Assembly (NCBI RefSeq): GCF_019457915.1
Contig: NZ_JAHZSS010000018.1
Span: 1-64,000, forward strand
From: Neiella holothuriorum
GTDB taxonomy: Bacteria; Pseudomonadota; Gammaproteobacteria; Enterobacterales; Neiellaceae
Direction: 5' to 3'
Length of the DNA stretch: 64,000 nucleotides
Position numbers and translations under genes: made by a program. Of the stretch, positions 9,501 through 18,006 are shown one piece after another. The notes beneath the pieces are model-generated. The model did not search any database. It saw only the letters and a list, made by a program, of their open reading frames with translations, and had not been told where the DNA came from. Position 1 is the first letter of the stretch; every line of letters starts with the position of its first letter.

Positions 9501-10879
9501 ATAAGCCAACAGAACGTTATTCACCCCAACAACTCGAAATGATGCCCGATCGCGCCGCTGCCGCTTTACTGAATTCGCCAACTGGCGCCCGCCAAATGGT
9601 GTGGGCATCGTTAGCGTTTGTGATTGTGGCCATTGTCTGGGCTGCGTTTGCTGAAGTTGACGAAGTGTCCGTCGGGATGGGCAAAGTGATCCCATCGCAA
9701 CACCTGCAAGTTATCCAAAACCTTGAAGGTGGTATTGTTGACGAAATCTTTATTACCGAAGGGCAGGCGGTCTCCGCTGGTGAGCCTTTGTTGCGCTTGG
9801 ATGACACACAATTTCGCTCGGACTTCCGAGAAAAGAATCAAGCTTACGACAACCACCGCGTGGTGATTGCCAGATTAAAAGATGAAATCGCTTCGGCCGC
9901 GGTGGTTGCCGATGGTTCACTGGGCACCGATAGCGCGTCGTCATTGAGTGAAGAAAACTTAGAGCGACTGGCCGAAGAACTGCCTGAGCTGGTAACTCGC
10001 GAAAAGGTGGTACTTGGAGGCCGTTTGAACGGCATGCTAAGCGCATTGGAAGTGGTGGACGAACAATACGCGCAATCGGAAAGTGATTTAGAAGCTCTGC
10101 AAGGCAAGTTGGATAGTCTCAAAATGAGCTATAGCCTGTCTCAGCAGGAAGTTGCGCTGATGAAGCCGCTGGTCGAAGAAGGCGTGGTATCGCAAATTGA
10201 ATTTCTGCAAAAATTGCGCGAGGAAAATAACTTAAAAGGCGATATGAATGCCGCTCGCTTAGCCATTCCAAAAGCCGAAAAGGCGATGAATGAATCGTTG
10301 GAAAAACGGCAAGAGCTCGCTTCTAAATTCCGTTCAGAATCACTGCGAGAGCTCAGTAAAATCGAAGCCGAGCTGCGCCAGTTGCAAGAAAGTCGTGTTG
10401 GTTTGCAAGATAAAGTGGTGCGCACCTTAGTCCGTTCACCGGTGAACGGCACGATTCAAACCCTCAATATTAATACCGTGGGCGGGGTGGTTCAGCCGGG
10501 CATGAATCTGGTTGAAATTGTACCTATTGATGGCCGTTTGTTAGTTGAAGCGCGCATTAAGCCAGAAGATATTGCCTTTATTCGCAATGGCTTGGATGCC
10601 TTGGTTAAATTTACTGCTTATGACTTTGCTATTTACGGTGGCCTGACGGGTAAAGTTGTTCATGTAAGCCCGGATACCATCGTAGATGAAGAGGGCGTGA
10701 GTTATTACCTGGTGCGCGTGGAAACCGATAAGAGCTTCTTGGGGCAAGAAGCGCAGCCTTTGCCAATTATCACCGGCATGATGACGTCGGTGGACATTAT
10801 GACCGGTAAAAAATCAGTTTTGGATTACCTGCTTAAACCAATTACACGTGCCAGAGCGAATGCGTTAAGAGAGCGCTAG
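9497..10879 (+). CDS. lapC: Type I secretion membrane-fusion adaptor, HlyD family (LapC-like)
   Basis: 460 residues: a short cytoplasmic N-terminus, one TM helix (about 34-54, VWASLAFVIVAIVWAAFAEV), a biotinyl-lipoyl-like half motif (GGIVDEIFITEGQAVSAGEP), a long alpha-helical hairpin (about 100-310) and a beta-barrel region ending with the family signature near PLPIITGMMTSVDIMTGKKS. Such adaptors bridge the inner-membrane ATPase to the TolC-type channel. The ATG lies inside the lapB stop (ATGA overlap). It is the last gene of the Lap cluster; no clear intrinsic terminator follows. Confidence 0.94.
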   Translation: MNKPTERYSPQQLEMMPDRAAAALLNSPTGARQMVWASLAFVIVAIVWAAFAEVDEVSVGMGKVIPSQHLQVIQNLEGGIVDEIFITEGQAVSAGEPLLRLDDTQFRSDFREKNQAYDNHRVVIARLKDEIASAAVVADGSLGTDSASSLSEENLERLAEELPELVTREKVVLGGRLNGMLSALEVVDEQYAQSESDLEALQGKLDSLKMSYSLSQQEVALMKPLVEEGVVSQIEFLQKLREENNLKGDMNAARLAIPKAEKAMNESLEKRQELASKFRSESLRELSKIEAELRQLQESRVGLQDKVVRTLVRSPVNGTIQTLNINTVGGVVQPGMNLVEIVPIDGRLLVEARIKPEDIAFIRNGLDALVKFTAYDFAIYGGLTGKVVHVSPDTIVDEEGVSYYLVRVETDKSFLGQEAQPLPIITGMMTSVDIMTGKKSVLDYLLKPITRARANALRER

Positions 10880-11164
10880 CGGCTTATTTGTTTTGGCTTG
10901 AATGAACTCATAAAGCACAATATCGAACTAGTCTTTACCTAAGGCCTTGGGTTGTTTACCGCAAGGTTGAAATTCAATGGTGCTCCTAATGCGATTAGTT
11001 TGTTCTGCCTCAGCCAAAAGAACAGGCAGGGCAAGCGCTGGCGAATAACCAAAGCAGGAAACAAGGCATTGAGCGGTGTTATTGCGCTCCGTTGCCGTTT
11101 GGAGCTAACAGTCGCACACAGATTACAAAGCTAGAAACAAGTCGGTCATAAAAAAGGAATGGAA
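10880..11164. other. Intergenic region between lapC and the Pmp3-like gene
   Basis: No convincing gene here. The short open frame on the plus strand at 10952-11134 has no ribosome site or recognisable product. Weak hairpins are present (for example CTGCC...GGCAG around 11008-11034). It probably holds the promoter of the small membrane peptide gene that follows, but no good -35/-10 pair stands out. Confidence 0.4.
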
Positions 11165-11326
11165 ATGAACAAAGTTATTTTAATTATTTTGGCAATTTTA
11201 CTTCCTCCAGTCGCTGTAGTTTTGAAGGACGGGGTCGGTAAACACTTACTTATAAATATTGTCTTGTGCCTGCTCTTCTTCTTGCCGGGCGTTGTACACG
11301 CCATTTGGTTGGTCACCAAGTCATAA
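11165..11326 (+). CDS. Pmp3/YqaE-family small membrane protein
   Basis: A 53-residue protein that begins MNKVILIILAILLPPVAV and has the two-helix layout of the UPF0057 (Pmp3/YqaE/Ric1) family: a first helix with the hallmark LPP motif, a short charged loop (KDGVGKH), then a second helix LLINIVLCLLFFLPGVVHA and a short basic tail. Family members are plasma- or inner-membrane proteolipids linked to salt, cold or osmotic stress. The start is supported by AAAAAGGAATGG just upstream, and an intrinsic terminator lies 11 nt after the stop, so it forms its own unit. Its small size makes it easy to miss. Confidence 0.85.
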   Translation: MNKVILIILAILLPPVAVVLKDGVGKHLLINIVLCLLFFLPGVVHAIWLVTKS

Positions 11327-11337
11327 CGATTTCCATA

Positions 11338-11363
11338 AAAAAAGCGCCTAAGGGCGCTTTTTT
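11338..11363. terminator. Bidirectional intrinsic terminator
   Basis: Stem AAAGCGCC / GGCGCTTT with loop TAAG, preceded by a run of A and followed by a run of T, so it can act on both strands: after the Pmp3-like gene (plus) and after slyD (minus). Confidence 0.9.
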
Positions 11364-11391
11364 CGTCATGAGCTTGATGACTGGTTCGTGA

Positions 11392-11874
11392 TTAATGATT
11401 GTGACCACAACCGCCTGGGCCGTGCACGTGGCCGTGAGATAGTTCGTCGGCTGTGGCATCGCGCACTTCCACAATTTCCACATCAAAGGTCAGATCCATG
11501 CCTGCCAGAGGATGATTACCATCAACAATCACTTCCTCGTCCGTCACGTCCAACACGATGACAGATTGCTCACCTTCATCGGTGGTGGCGCGGAATTGCA
11601 TGCCTTGCTTGACTTCATTATCGCCAAACATATCTTTTGGCACTGCCTGCATTAGGTTTTCGTTACGCGGACCATAGGCTTTGTCAGATTCCACCTCAAC
11701 ACTAAATGTTTCACCAGCACTGTGGCCCATCAAGGCTTCTTCTAAACCATCAATTAACTGCTTATGGCCGCAAATAATTTGCAACGGTTCGCCATCGAGC
11801 GATGAGTCGAGCAGGGTGTCTTGGGCGTGAACGGAGTAGTGCATGACAACAACTTTGTCTTGGGCCACTTGCAT
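11392..11874 (-). CDS. slyD: FKBP-type peptidyl-prolyl isomerase, SlyD-like metallochaperone
   Basis: 160 residues with the two-domain SlyD layout: a split FKBP domain (VVVMHYSVHAQDTLLDSS..., GLEEALMGHSAGE) around an inserted insert-in-flap chaperone domain (AYGPRNENLMQAVPKDMF...), then a short metal-binding-type tail HGHVHGPGGCGHNH. SlyD is a cytoplasmic folding helper that also supplies nickel to hydrogenase maturation; this tail is much shorter than in E. coli. The ATG at 11874 is chosen over a TTG seven codons upstream because AAGGA lies about seven bases before it. The gene ends at a shared bidirectional terminator. Confidence 0.93.
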   Translation of the reverse strand: MQVAQDKVVVMHYSVHAQDTLLDSSLDGEPLQIICGHKQLIDGLEEALMGHSAGETFSVEVESDKAYGPRNENLMQAVPKDMFGDNEVKQGMQFRATTDEGEQSVIVLDVTDEEVIVDGNHPLAGMDLTFDVEIVEVRDATADELSHGHVHGPGGCGHNH

Positions 11875-11964
11875 TGGTATTTCCTTGTTTGGCAATGGGT
11901 GAGCCTATATACCTACCAAGCGGTAATCTCGCGGCTCAATTTCAATAATCGGCTAACGGTCAGT

Positions 11965-12996
11965 CTACTCTGAACTTAACCGAGATTCATAGGGTTCTAA
12001 ACGACTGCGGTAAAGATTCATGATGATAAGCCGCGTTTGCATCGGAAAATCGGTGAATACGCCATCCACACCTAGGGTTTGCAAGTACTGCGCAAGCCAA
12101 TGCTGGTATGAGTCGGCCCACGGCGGTAAATCATCGGCTCTAAACGTATAGGGGTGAACGACTAACCCCAATTGTTGAGCATGTTTCAACAATGTTGAGG
12201 CTTGCTGTTGATCATTAATCACTTGAGGCCACCAAGGGCCAATACCATCGGCATAACTGGCAACATGCTTTAAACCGTCAGCGGTTTTTAGCCAGTCGTA
12301 ATCCGTATCACTTTCGCGCCAGGCGTTTTCAGCAATCAATTGCACAAGTTTTAAGTCCGATCCCAACTCCGTGCGAATACGCAATGTTTCCTTAGCATCA
12401 AAACATTGTAGATAAGCTCCGTGGCTTCGTTTGCTATAGCCAAAGTCGGCCAGAGTTTTGAGGACGATAGCGCTAATGTCTTGCCCCTGTGCACGGTGCC
12501 ACGCTGGCGCTTTGATTTCAGGGTAAATCCCTACATTGGTCGTGGTACTCTTATTGAGCCCTTGGATCAGCGTAATTTGTTCCGCCAATGTGGGGATACG
12601 TAAGCCAATGTGCTGGACCGGAAAGCGCTGAGGGTAAACCGGCTGACCGGTTTTAGTTTTGATGCGTTCATGAAGTTCAAGCGTTTTTAGCTCTGCTAAA
12701 TCAAAATCAATGGCGTAGTAACGACCGTCTGGACGTGCGCGTTTGGGAAATATTTCAGCCACATTTGTGGTGGTATCCAGCTCAATGTCATGCAGCACAA
12801 TTGGCACACCATCGCGGCTTAGGACCACATCTTGTTCAATGTAATCTGCGCCACTCGCGTGGGCGTAGGCTGTCGCCACCAAAGAGTGTTCCGGTAGTTG
12901 GCCAGAAGCGCCGCGGTGAGCAATGACATCAGCGGCAAAGCAAGGGGCTAGCAATGTTAACCAAGCGAGTATTAGCAATCGAATAGAAAACTTCAT
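11965..12996 (-). CDS. glpQ: Periplasmic glycerophosphodiester phosphodiesterase
   Basis: 343 residues with a signal peptide (to about residue 21, CFA|AD) and the GDPD TIM-barrel motifs: VIAHRGASGQLPEHS with the catalytic His and Arg, then EQDVVLSRDGVPIVLHD with the metal-binding acidic residues and second His, and FTDFP near the C-terminus. It hydrolyses glycerophosphodiesters to glycerol-3-phosphate and an alcohol in the periplasm. No glpT-like transporter lies beside it. The 30 bp just upstream of the ATG are a perfect 15-bp tandem duplication. Confidence 0.95.
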   Translation of the reverse strand: MKFSIRLLILAWLTLLAPCFAADVIAHRGASGQLPEHSLVATAYAHASGADYIEQDVVLSRDGVPIVLHDIELDTTTNVAEIFPKRARPDGRYYAIDFDLAELKTLELHERIKTKTGQPVYPQRFPVQHIGLRIPTLAEQITLIQGLNKSTTTNVGIYPEIKAPAWHRAQGQDISAIVLKTLADFGYSKRSHGAYLQCFDAKETLRIRTELGSDLKLVQLIAENAWRESDTDYDWLKTADGLKHVASYADGIGPWWPQVINDQQQASTLLKHAQQLGLVVHPYTFRADDLPPWADSYQHWLAQYLQTLGVDGVFTDFPMQTRLIIMNLYRSRLEPYESRLSSE

Positions 12997-13005
12997 GGGG
13001 TACTC

Positions 13006-13035
13006 TAGTTGTTCAAATGATAGTTGTTCAAATGA
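13006..13035 (-). repeat. Perfect 15-bp tandem duplication before glpQ
   Basis: TAGTTGTTCAAATGA occurs twice with no gap at 13006-13020 and 13021-13035, ending ten bases before the glpQ start codon. It lies in the 5' untranslated region and leaves no clear Shine-Dalgarno sequence, so it may alter glpQ translation; that is inference. Confidence 0.9.
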
Positions 13036-13352
13036 TGCGGTGCAGTCGCCAAGGATATGGCAATCATATGACTATTTTGCGAATCCCCCATACTCCGAGA
13101 TCGAAATAACAATATAGCGACAATGAACGTCAGAAGTTTGAATGTCAGCGAATTAACTCCCTTGCGATGATGCCCTGCATGACCAAGCACAACGCGATGG
13201 CATCAGGATGATGACTAACATGCGCAAGCCAGTTTATTTCACGATTGAGCAGACTTGGAGCGAATAAGCATAAAAATTGGCGCTAACTGCCGATTTTTGC
13301 GGCGTGCTTTGTTACCATTGCACGCTTTGAACACATCAGCACCGGAGAAATT
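13036..13352. other. Divergent intergenic region glpQ-fklB
   Basis: This gap separates two divergent genes and must hold both promoters. I see no further gene, no strong hairpin and no clear operator. A purine-rich CGGAGAAATT just before 13353 serves as the fklB ribosome site. Confidence 0.5.
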
Positions 13353-13967
13353 ATGGCTGAGTATACAACCGACGAGCAAAAAGCCAGCTATGGCGTTGGC
13401 CGTCAAATGGGTGATCAACTCGCGCAACAAGCGTTTGAAGGCGTAGATATTGCCGCGGTTCAACAAGGTTTAGCAGACTCACTGCGAGGTGAAGAATTTG
13501 CTGTTCCTGCTGATCAGATTAATGCTGCGTTTGCCGTGATCCAAGAGCGCATGCAAGAGCTTGAAAAAACCAAGCACGCTTCTGTGATCAAAGAAGGCGA
13601 AGTCTTCCTGAGTGACAATGCTGCTAAAGATGGCGTTGAAGTAACTGAGTCAGGCCTTCAATACGAAGTATTGACTGCGGGTGACGGTGCGCAACCAACA
13701 TCTGGCGACAAAGTGAACGTTCACTATCACGGTACACTGATTGACGGCACTGTTTTTGACAGCTCTGTTGCGCGTGGTGAGCCGATTTCTTTCCCTGTAA
13801 CTGGTGTGATTCCAGGTTGGGTAGAAGCACTTCAGCTGATGACTGTTGGTTCTAAATGGCGTCTGACCATCCCGCACAACTTGGCGTATGGTGAGCAAGG
13901 TGCCGGTGGTGCAATTCCTCCATATTCAGTTCTAGTGTTTGAAGTAGAGTTGCTTGGTATCGAGTAA
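13353..13967 (+). CDS. fklB: FKBP-type peptidyl-prolyl cis-trans isomerase FklB
   Basis: 204 residues, close to the usual length. An N-terminal dimerisation domain (ASYGVGRQMGDQLAQQ) is followed by a classical FKBP domain (DKVNVHYHGTLIDGTVFDSS, GVIPGWVEALQLMTVGSKW, LAYGEQGAGGAIPPYSVLVFEVELL). There is no signal peptide, so it is FklB-like (cytoplasmic) rather than the periplasmic FkpA. It catalyses proline isomerisation in folding proteins. Followed at 24 nt by an intrinsic terminator. Confidence 0.95.
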   Translation: MAEYTTDEQKASYGVGRQMGDQLAQQAFEGVDIAAVQQGLADSLRGEEFAVPADQINAAFAVIQERMQELEKTKHASVIKEGEVFLSDNAAKDGVEVTESGLQYEVLTAGDGAQPTSGDKVNVHYHGTLIDGTVFDSSVARGEPISFPVTGVIPGWVEALQLMTVGSKWRLTIPHNLAYGEQGAGGAIPPYSVLVFEVELLGIE

Positions 13968-13990
13968 TTCTGATACAAATCAGAACGAAG

Positions 13991-14017
13991 AAAACAGGGC
14001 CTATTGGCCCTGTTTTT
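13991..14017 (+). terminator. Intrinsic terminator of fklB
   Basis: Stem ACAGGGCC / GGCCCTGT with loop TATT followed by TTTTTG. The A-run on the left would let it work weakly in the other direction too. Confidence 0.92.
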
Positions 14018-14063
14018 GTTTGTGGCCAACATGTGCAGTCAACAATAATCAGCGGGAGCAATA

Positions 14064-14726
14064 ATGGAATTTAATTGTGTGGTGCGGCAAAGCGCCGAAG
14101 ATTTTGATGCCGTAGTGATTTGGCTACATGGCTTGGGCGCCAGTGGTGATGATTTCGTACCTGTATTGCCTCACCTAGGTTTACCAGCTAACGCGAAGAT
14201 CCGTTTTGTGTTCCCCAATGCGCCACAAATACCGGTAACCATTAATGCTGGTTACGTGATGCCTGCTTGGTATGACATTACTAGTATGGGCGAGAAGCGT
14301 GAGTTTAACCTTGGTCAGCTACTAGCATCGGCCGACATGCTCAAGCAGCTTATCGATTTGCACCTTGAGGCGGGTATCGATTCCAAGCGAATTTTATTGG
14401 CTGGCTTTTCCCAAGGTGGTGCAGTGGCCTACCAAACAGCTTTAGCATACCCCAAACCTTTGGCTGGACTACTAGCGCTATCAACCTATTTTCCAAGTGC
14501 CGAGCGAATGATTGTTAACGATGCTAATCGTTCTATGCCAATCGAAGTACATCATGGCAACGGTGACGAAGTTGTTGTGCCAGCAATGGCGCAAGCTGCC
14601 ATTAATGACTTGCAACGGCTAGGCTTGAGCACAACCGTCAAGCACTACGATATGGCGCACGAGGTGTGTTTACCGCAGATCAAAGATATTGGTCGATTTA
14701 TTATCGATCAGTTGAAGTTGAGCTAG
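14064..14726 (+). CDS. Alpha/beta-hydrolase carboxylesterase (phospholipase/carboxylesterase family)
   Basis: 220 residues of the carboxylesterase/acyl-protein-thioesterase-like family. The nucleophile elbow GFSQGGAVAY lies near residue 113, the acid is in GNGDEVV near 172 and the His in MAHEV near 195; an early WLHGLGASGDDF supplies the oxyanion region. No signal peptide, so cytosolic. It hydrolyses short-chain esters in characterised relatives; the natural substrate is unknown. Its 3' end overlaps the convergent antiporter gene by 26 bp. Confidence 0.92.
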   Translation: MEFNCVVRQSAEDFDAVVIWLHGLGASGDDFVPVLPHLGLPANAKIRFVFPNAPQIPVTINAGYVMPAWYDITSMGEKREFNLGQLLASADMLKQLIDLHLEAGIDSKRILLAGFSQGGAVAYQTALAYPKPLAGLLALSTYFPSAERMIVNDANRSMPIEVHHGNGDEVVVPAMAQAAINDLQRLGLSTTVKHYDMAHEVCLPQIKDIGRFIIDQLKLS

Positions 14727-15921
14727 GCGGCTCTTCCTCTTGATTCAGCTGGAGTTTGTTCGCTAATGGCTCCAGCGCACTGCCCTGTAAAACTACCGAG
14801 AACAGCACCACAAAGAACACCATGTAAACCATGGTCAGGCTATGTTCGACGCCAGCAGCTGCTGGGATTAGGGCAAACACAATCGGGGTGGCGCCTTTTA
14901 ACCCTATAGCAGAGATAAAGGCACGCTTCTGCCAACTGGCTTTGCGAAACGGCAAGTAACACAATTGAACTGCAATTGGCCGGGCGATGAACATCAGCAG
15001 TATGGCGGCGAGGGTGGCTTGCCAAAACACCGGTAGCAATTCCAGCGGAAATATTTGCAGGCCTAGCACAATGAACATCAGAGACTGTGCCAGCCAGCTT
15101 AAGCTATTAAAGAAGTGACGACTCACTTCCATGCCGCGCTCCACGCTATTGCCAATTACCACACCAGCTACGTAAGACGCTAGCAGGATATTTCCCCCCG
15201 CAAACTCGGCACTATATGTCGCCAAGACAAAGACCGCCAGAATAAATACGGGGATAAGCCCCCACTCTTGCAGGTGGATATAATTCAGTAACAAGCTGGC
15301 TACTTTGGCCACCACAAATGCCACCACCAAGGCGACACCAATTTGCATCACTAAGGTCATGGTCAGTTCAGAGAGGGCGAGACTAGCTTCTGATGATAGG
15401 GTCAACTGGGTTAAAACCATCACCATCAACAGGGCTACTGGATCGTTGGTGGCCGACTCAAACTCCAACACAGTGGCGGTATTTTGTTTGAGCTTGAGCT
15501 TCTTCGATTCGAGAATGGAAAACACTGCTGCAGCATCAGTGGACGAGACGACGGCAGCGAACAATAAACAGTGCAGAAACGAGAAATCAAACAGCCAGTA
15601 CATGCACAAGGCCAATGCGACGGAGGTAACAACAACTCCAAGCGATGACAAGGTTCCGCCTTCTTTGTAGGCGACTTTGATGTTTGCAGTACTGGTATTT
15701 AGGCCGCCCACAAATACGATGACGTTAAGCGCAACCGCGCCGATCTCTGAGGTCAGATCTAAATCGTCATAGACAAATCCGTACTCGCCATTGCCCAGTG
15801 CTAAGCCAACGCCCATGAAGATTAGTAGCGATGGTATCCCCAATGTTCGCGATGGGTGGTGGAGTAAGATGCCAATAGCGATTAACGCGGCAAAGCCCAG
15901 TAACGCAATCTCAAATGTCAA
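14701..15921 (-). CDS. CPA1-family cation/proton antiporter (NhaP/CvrA-like membrane part)
   Basis: 406 residues forming about 12 membrane segments, with the ND motif of the family in SATNDPVALLMVM and an earlier STDAAAVF. It resembles NhaP2/CvrA-type K+(Na+)/H+ antiporters but stops after the membrane domain, lacking the cytoplasmic TrkA-C/RCK part of longer members. The start is a TTG at 15921; AAGGAG exactly seven bases upstream supports it and there is no ATG nearby. It runs tail-to-tail into the esterase gene with a 26-bp overlap. Ion specificity cannot be read from sequence. Confidence 0.88.
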   Translation of the reverse strand: MTFEIALLGFAALIAIGILLHHPSRTLGIPSLLIFMGVGLALGNGEYGFVYDDLDLTSEIGAVALNVIVFVGGLNTSTANIKVAYKEGGTLSSLGVVVTSVALALCMYWLFDFSFLHCLLFAAVVSSTDAAAVFSILESKKLKLKQNTATVLEFESATNDPVALLMVMVLTQLTLSSEASLALSELTMTLVMQIGVALVVAFVVAKVASLLLNYIHLQEWGLIPVFILAVFVLATYSAEFAGGNILLASYVAGVVIGNSVERGMEVSRHFFNSLSWLAQSLMFIVLGLQIFPLELLPVFWQATLAAILLMFIARPIAVQLCYLPFRKASWQKRAFISAIGLKGATPIVFALIPAAAGVEHSLTMVYMVFFVVLFSVVLQGSALEPLANKLQLNQEEEPPSSTSTDR

Positions 15922-15963
15922 AACAACACTCCTTGTACAGTATAAAGAGGAATTATAGGGGGG

Positions 15964-17820
15964 TTATTTGTCAGCTGTATCACTTGCCGAGCCTTCTGGT
16001 GGATAGTCCAAGCTATCGTCATAGTCATCTCTGTGACTGGCAGGAAAGTCTGGAAAGGGCAACTTACCTGTTTGACGCCAGTTGTGGATGGTTTGTTCAG
16101 CAGTTGCTTTTCGCGATTGATTAAGTTGTTCTGCTCGGCCTAAAAATTCTCGTTGCGAGGCATAGGCAAATCCGGAGCCTGCTTTTTCCACTAATTCGCC
16201 GATGCGAAGCAGAATGTCTTCACGAATGGCTAGAAAAGTATCGTAGTCTTTACAGCGCAAATAGCACTGCAACTCAATATGATGGGAATAATTACCAAAA
16301 CCGGAAAATCTAACACGCTGACGCTCATCGTCGACCTTTGGGTGGCGGTGTAGTAAATCTCGCAAGCTCGCGAGAAGAAAGCGCAGTTGCTCAATGCTGG
16401 TGTCGTATCTGATCCGCAACACAGACTCCATACGGCGCATGTCCCGTTTTTCTAAATTATCCAACTCCATTTGGGCAAATTCGGAATTGGGGATCGTTAC
16501 CAATGAGCGCTCAAGGGTGCGTATTTTAGTTGAACGCAAGCCGATGTGCTCGATCACGCCAACCTTGTCGCCATAACGGCAAAACTCACCCACTTTTACT
16601 CCGCCATCGGCATACAAGGTTAAGCCGTTCACCATGTTTTCCAGCAACGGCCGAATGGCGAGAGCCACGGCTAGACCACCGATACTTAAACCTGCGATTA
16701 ACGGAGAAATTGAGTAACCAAGAAATTCAGCCGCGTAAATGGCGATTAGGGTTACCAGAACGCCACCTAGGATACGGAATAGAACTCTGACCAACGAATA
16801 GTCGAGGCTTTCTTGAGCGCGTTCAGAATTGTCATTGCTTGTGTCAGTCGTTCCCTGGTGAGCTAACGCTACACCGAGCCGGCCAACCGTAATAATGGTT
16901 AGCCAAGCGGCCACCGCAAAAACGATTGTCCAAAGGGCAAAAGATACGATTTCATATACTTCACCGAATAAGAAAACCCCGTATACAACGAAATCACGAA
17001 CCGCCAAAATGAGCAGGATGATGCTCAATAAAGCCAAGGGCGAGCCAAATTTAAACCATGCATTTTTCCCTTCTGCCCAGCTATCCCACTTTGCACCTAT
17101 TCGGACGAACTGTTGGCCAATTAAAACTGATAACGTCGCGGTCATGAACAGCGCCAGCCATTGCCACACAGCGGTTGACCATTTCACGTGTTTGGTCCAT
17201 TCAGGAAGTGCATGAATCCAGGCGCGCGGAATATATCGACCGGGGCTAACCCAGAATTGTTGTAATAGGTTTTCCGCCGCACCTTGCTTATATGGCAGGT
17301 GTTGAACCTGCTCGTAATAAGTCTCGAGGTTCTTGATGGTATCTGAAGAAAACAAAAACTGGCCGGATAGTGGCCCTTCGGTGATTTTGCTTATTGTTAT
17401 CTGGGTTTTTGGAATGCGCCAACGGAGTAATTCGGGCTGTGCGTTAACTTCGCTATTTCCGGGGATTTGTGCCGAGGGAGGCAACGGAATTCTATCTAGG
17501 ATCTCCTTTAGATAGATTATACTCTCAAGCACTTTGATGCGCCGGGTACGGATTTTTATATTGGAAAGATCCATGGTCTGAGAGGCTAGCAATGCCGGCT
17601 GTGGGTTGGTGTTCCCTTCTTCTTTCCAAGTTTGTACCGCAAAATCCGAGTAACGTAAAAAGCTGGCCAATGTTTCGCGCGGAGAAGATGTGTCGGCTGG
17701 CCGCAATGGTGATGCTTTGAGTTCATCTATGGTGCCTACGGGGGCAACTTCGGTGGCGTGAGCAGCGAGTTGTAAACAGCTTAAGACAATGATTAGCAGC
17801 CTACGAAAGTAAGATGGCAT
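15964..17820 (-). CDS. MscS-family mechanosensitive channel, large form
   Basis: 618 residues: signal peptide, a periplasmic region of ~190 residues, several TM helices (about 205-390) and the MscS core with the glycine/alanine-rich pore helix (LIAGLSIGGLAVALAIRPL), a beta domain (GDKVGVIEHIGLRSTKIRT) and an alpha/beta domain. A poorly conserved hydrophilic tail of ~70 residues follows. Such channels release solutes on osmotic downshock. The ATG at 17820 follows GAGG with suitable spacing; a TTG six codons upstream is less likely. It is 42 nt from the antiporter gene start, so the two may share a transcript. Confidence 0.9.
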   Translation of the reverse strand: MPSYFRRLLIIVLSCLQLAAHATEVAPVGTIDELKASPLRPADTSSPRETLASFLRYSDFAVQTWKEEGNTNPQPALLASQTMDLSNIKIRTRRIKVLESIIYLKEILDRIPLPPSAQIPGNSEVNAQPELLRWRIPKTQITISKITEGPLSGQFLFSSDTIKNLETYYEQVQHLPYKQGAAENLLQQFWVSPGRYIPRAWIHALPEWTKHVKWSTAVWQWLALFMTATLSVLIGQQFVRIGAKWDSWAEGKNAWFKFGSPLALLSIILLILAVRDFVVYGVFLFGEVYEIVSFALWTIVFAVAAWLTIITVGRLGVALAHQGTTDTSNDNSERAQESLDYSLVRVLFRILGGVLVTLIAIYAAEFLGYSISPLIAGLSIGGLAVALAIRPLLENMVNGLTLYADGGVKVGEFCRYGDKVGVIEHIGLRSTKIRTLERSLVTIPNSEFAQMELDNLEKRDMRRMESVLRIRYDTSIEQLRFLLASLRDLLHRHPKVDDERQRVRFSGFGNYSHHIELQCYLRCKDYDTFLAIREDILLRIGELVEKAGSGFAYASQREFLGRAEQLNQSRKATAEQTIHNWRQTGKLPFPDFPASHRDDYDDSLDYPPEGSASDTADK

Positions 17821-17934
17821 CCTAACCTCACCTATCAATAGTGAAGAGAATTAGTTGAGTTTAGTAAGGTTAGCCCATTGGAGTGATTTTTCCTTTATTG
17901 TCGAAAATTCAATTAGTAGGCGACACGTTGGGGC

Positions 17935-17962
17935 AAAAAAGAAAGGAGCTTTCGCTCCTTTC
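17935..17962 (-). terminator. Intrinsic terminator of malS
   Basis: Stem GAAAGGAGC / GCTCCTTTC around a four-base loop; on the minus strand it is followed by a run of T. It lies 45 nt after the amylase stop. The rest of 17821-18006 holds nothing else recognisable apart from the mscS promoter. Confidence 0.9.
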
Positions 17963-18006
17963 TTTATGGTGAGTTTATTAATGGTTAGATTGATCGTTGT
18001 GGCGGG

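Noticed and set aside
10952-11134. 60-codon frame after lapC, and attC-like look of the region
   Set aside because: No ribosome site or recognisable product, and no proper GTTRRRY/RYYYAAC pair for an integron site.
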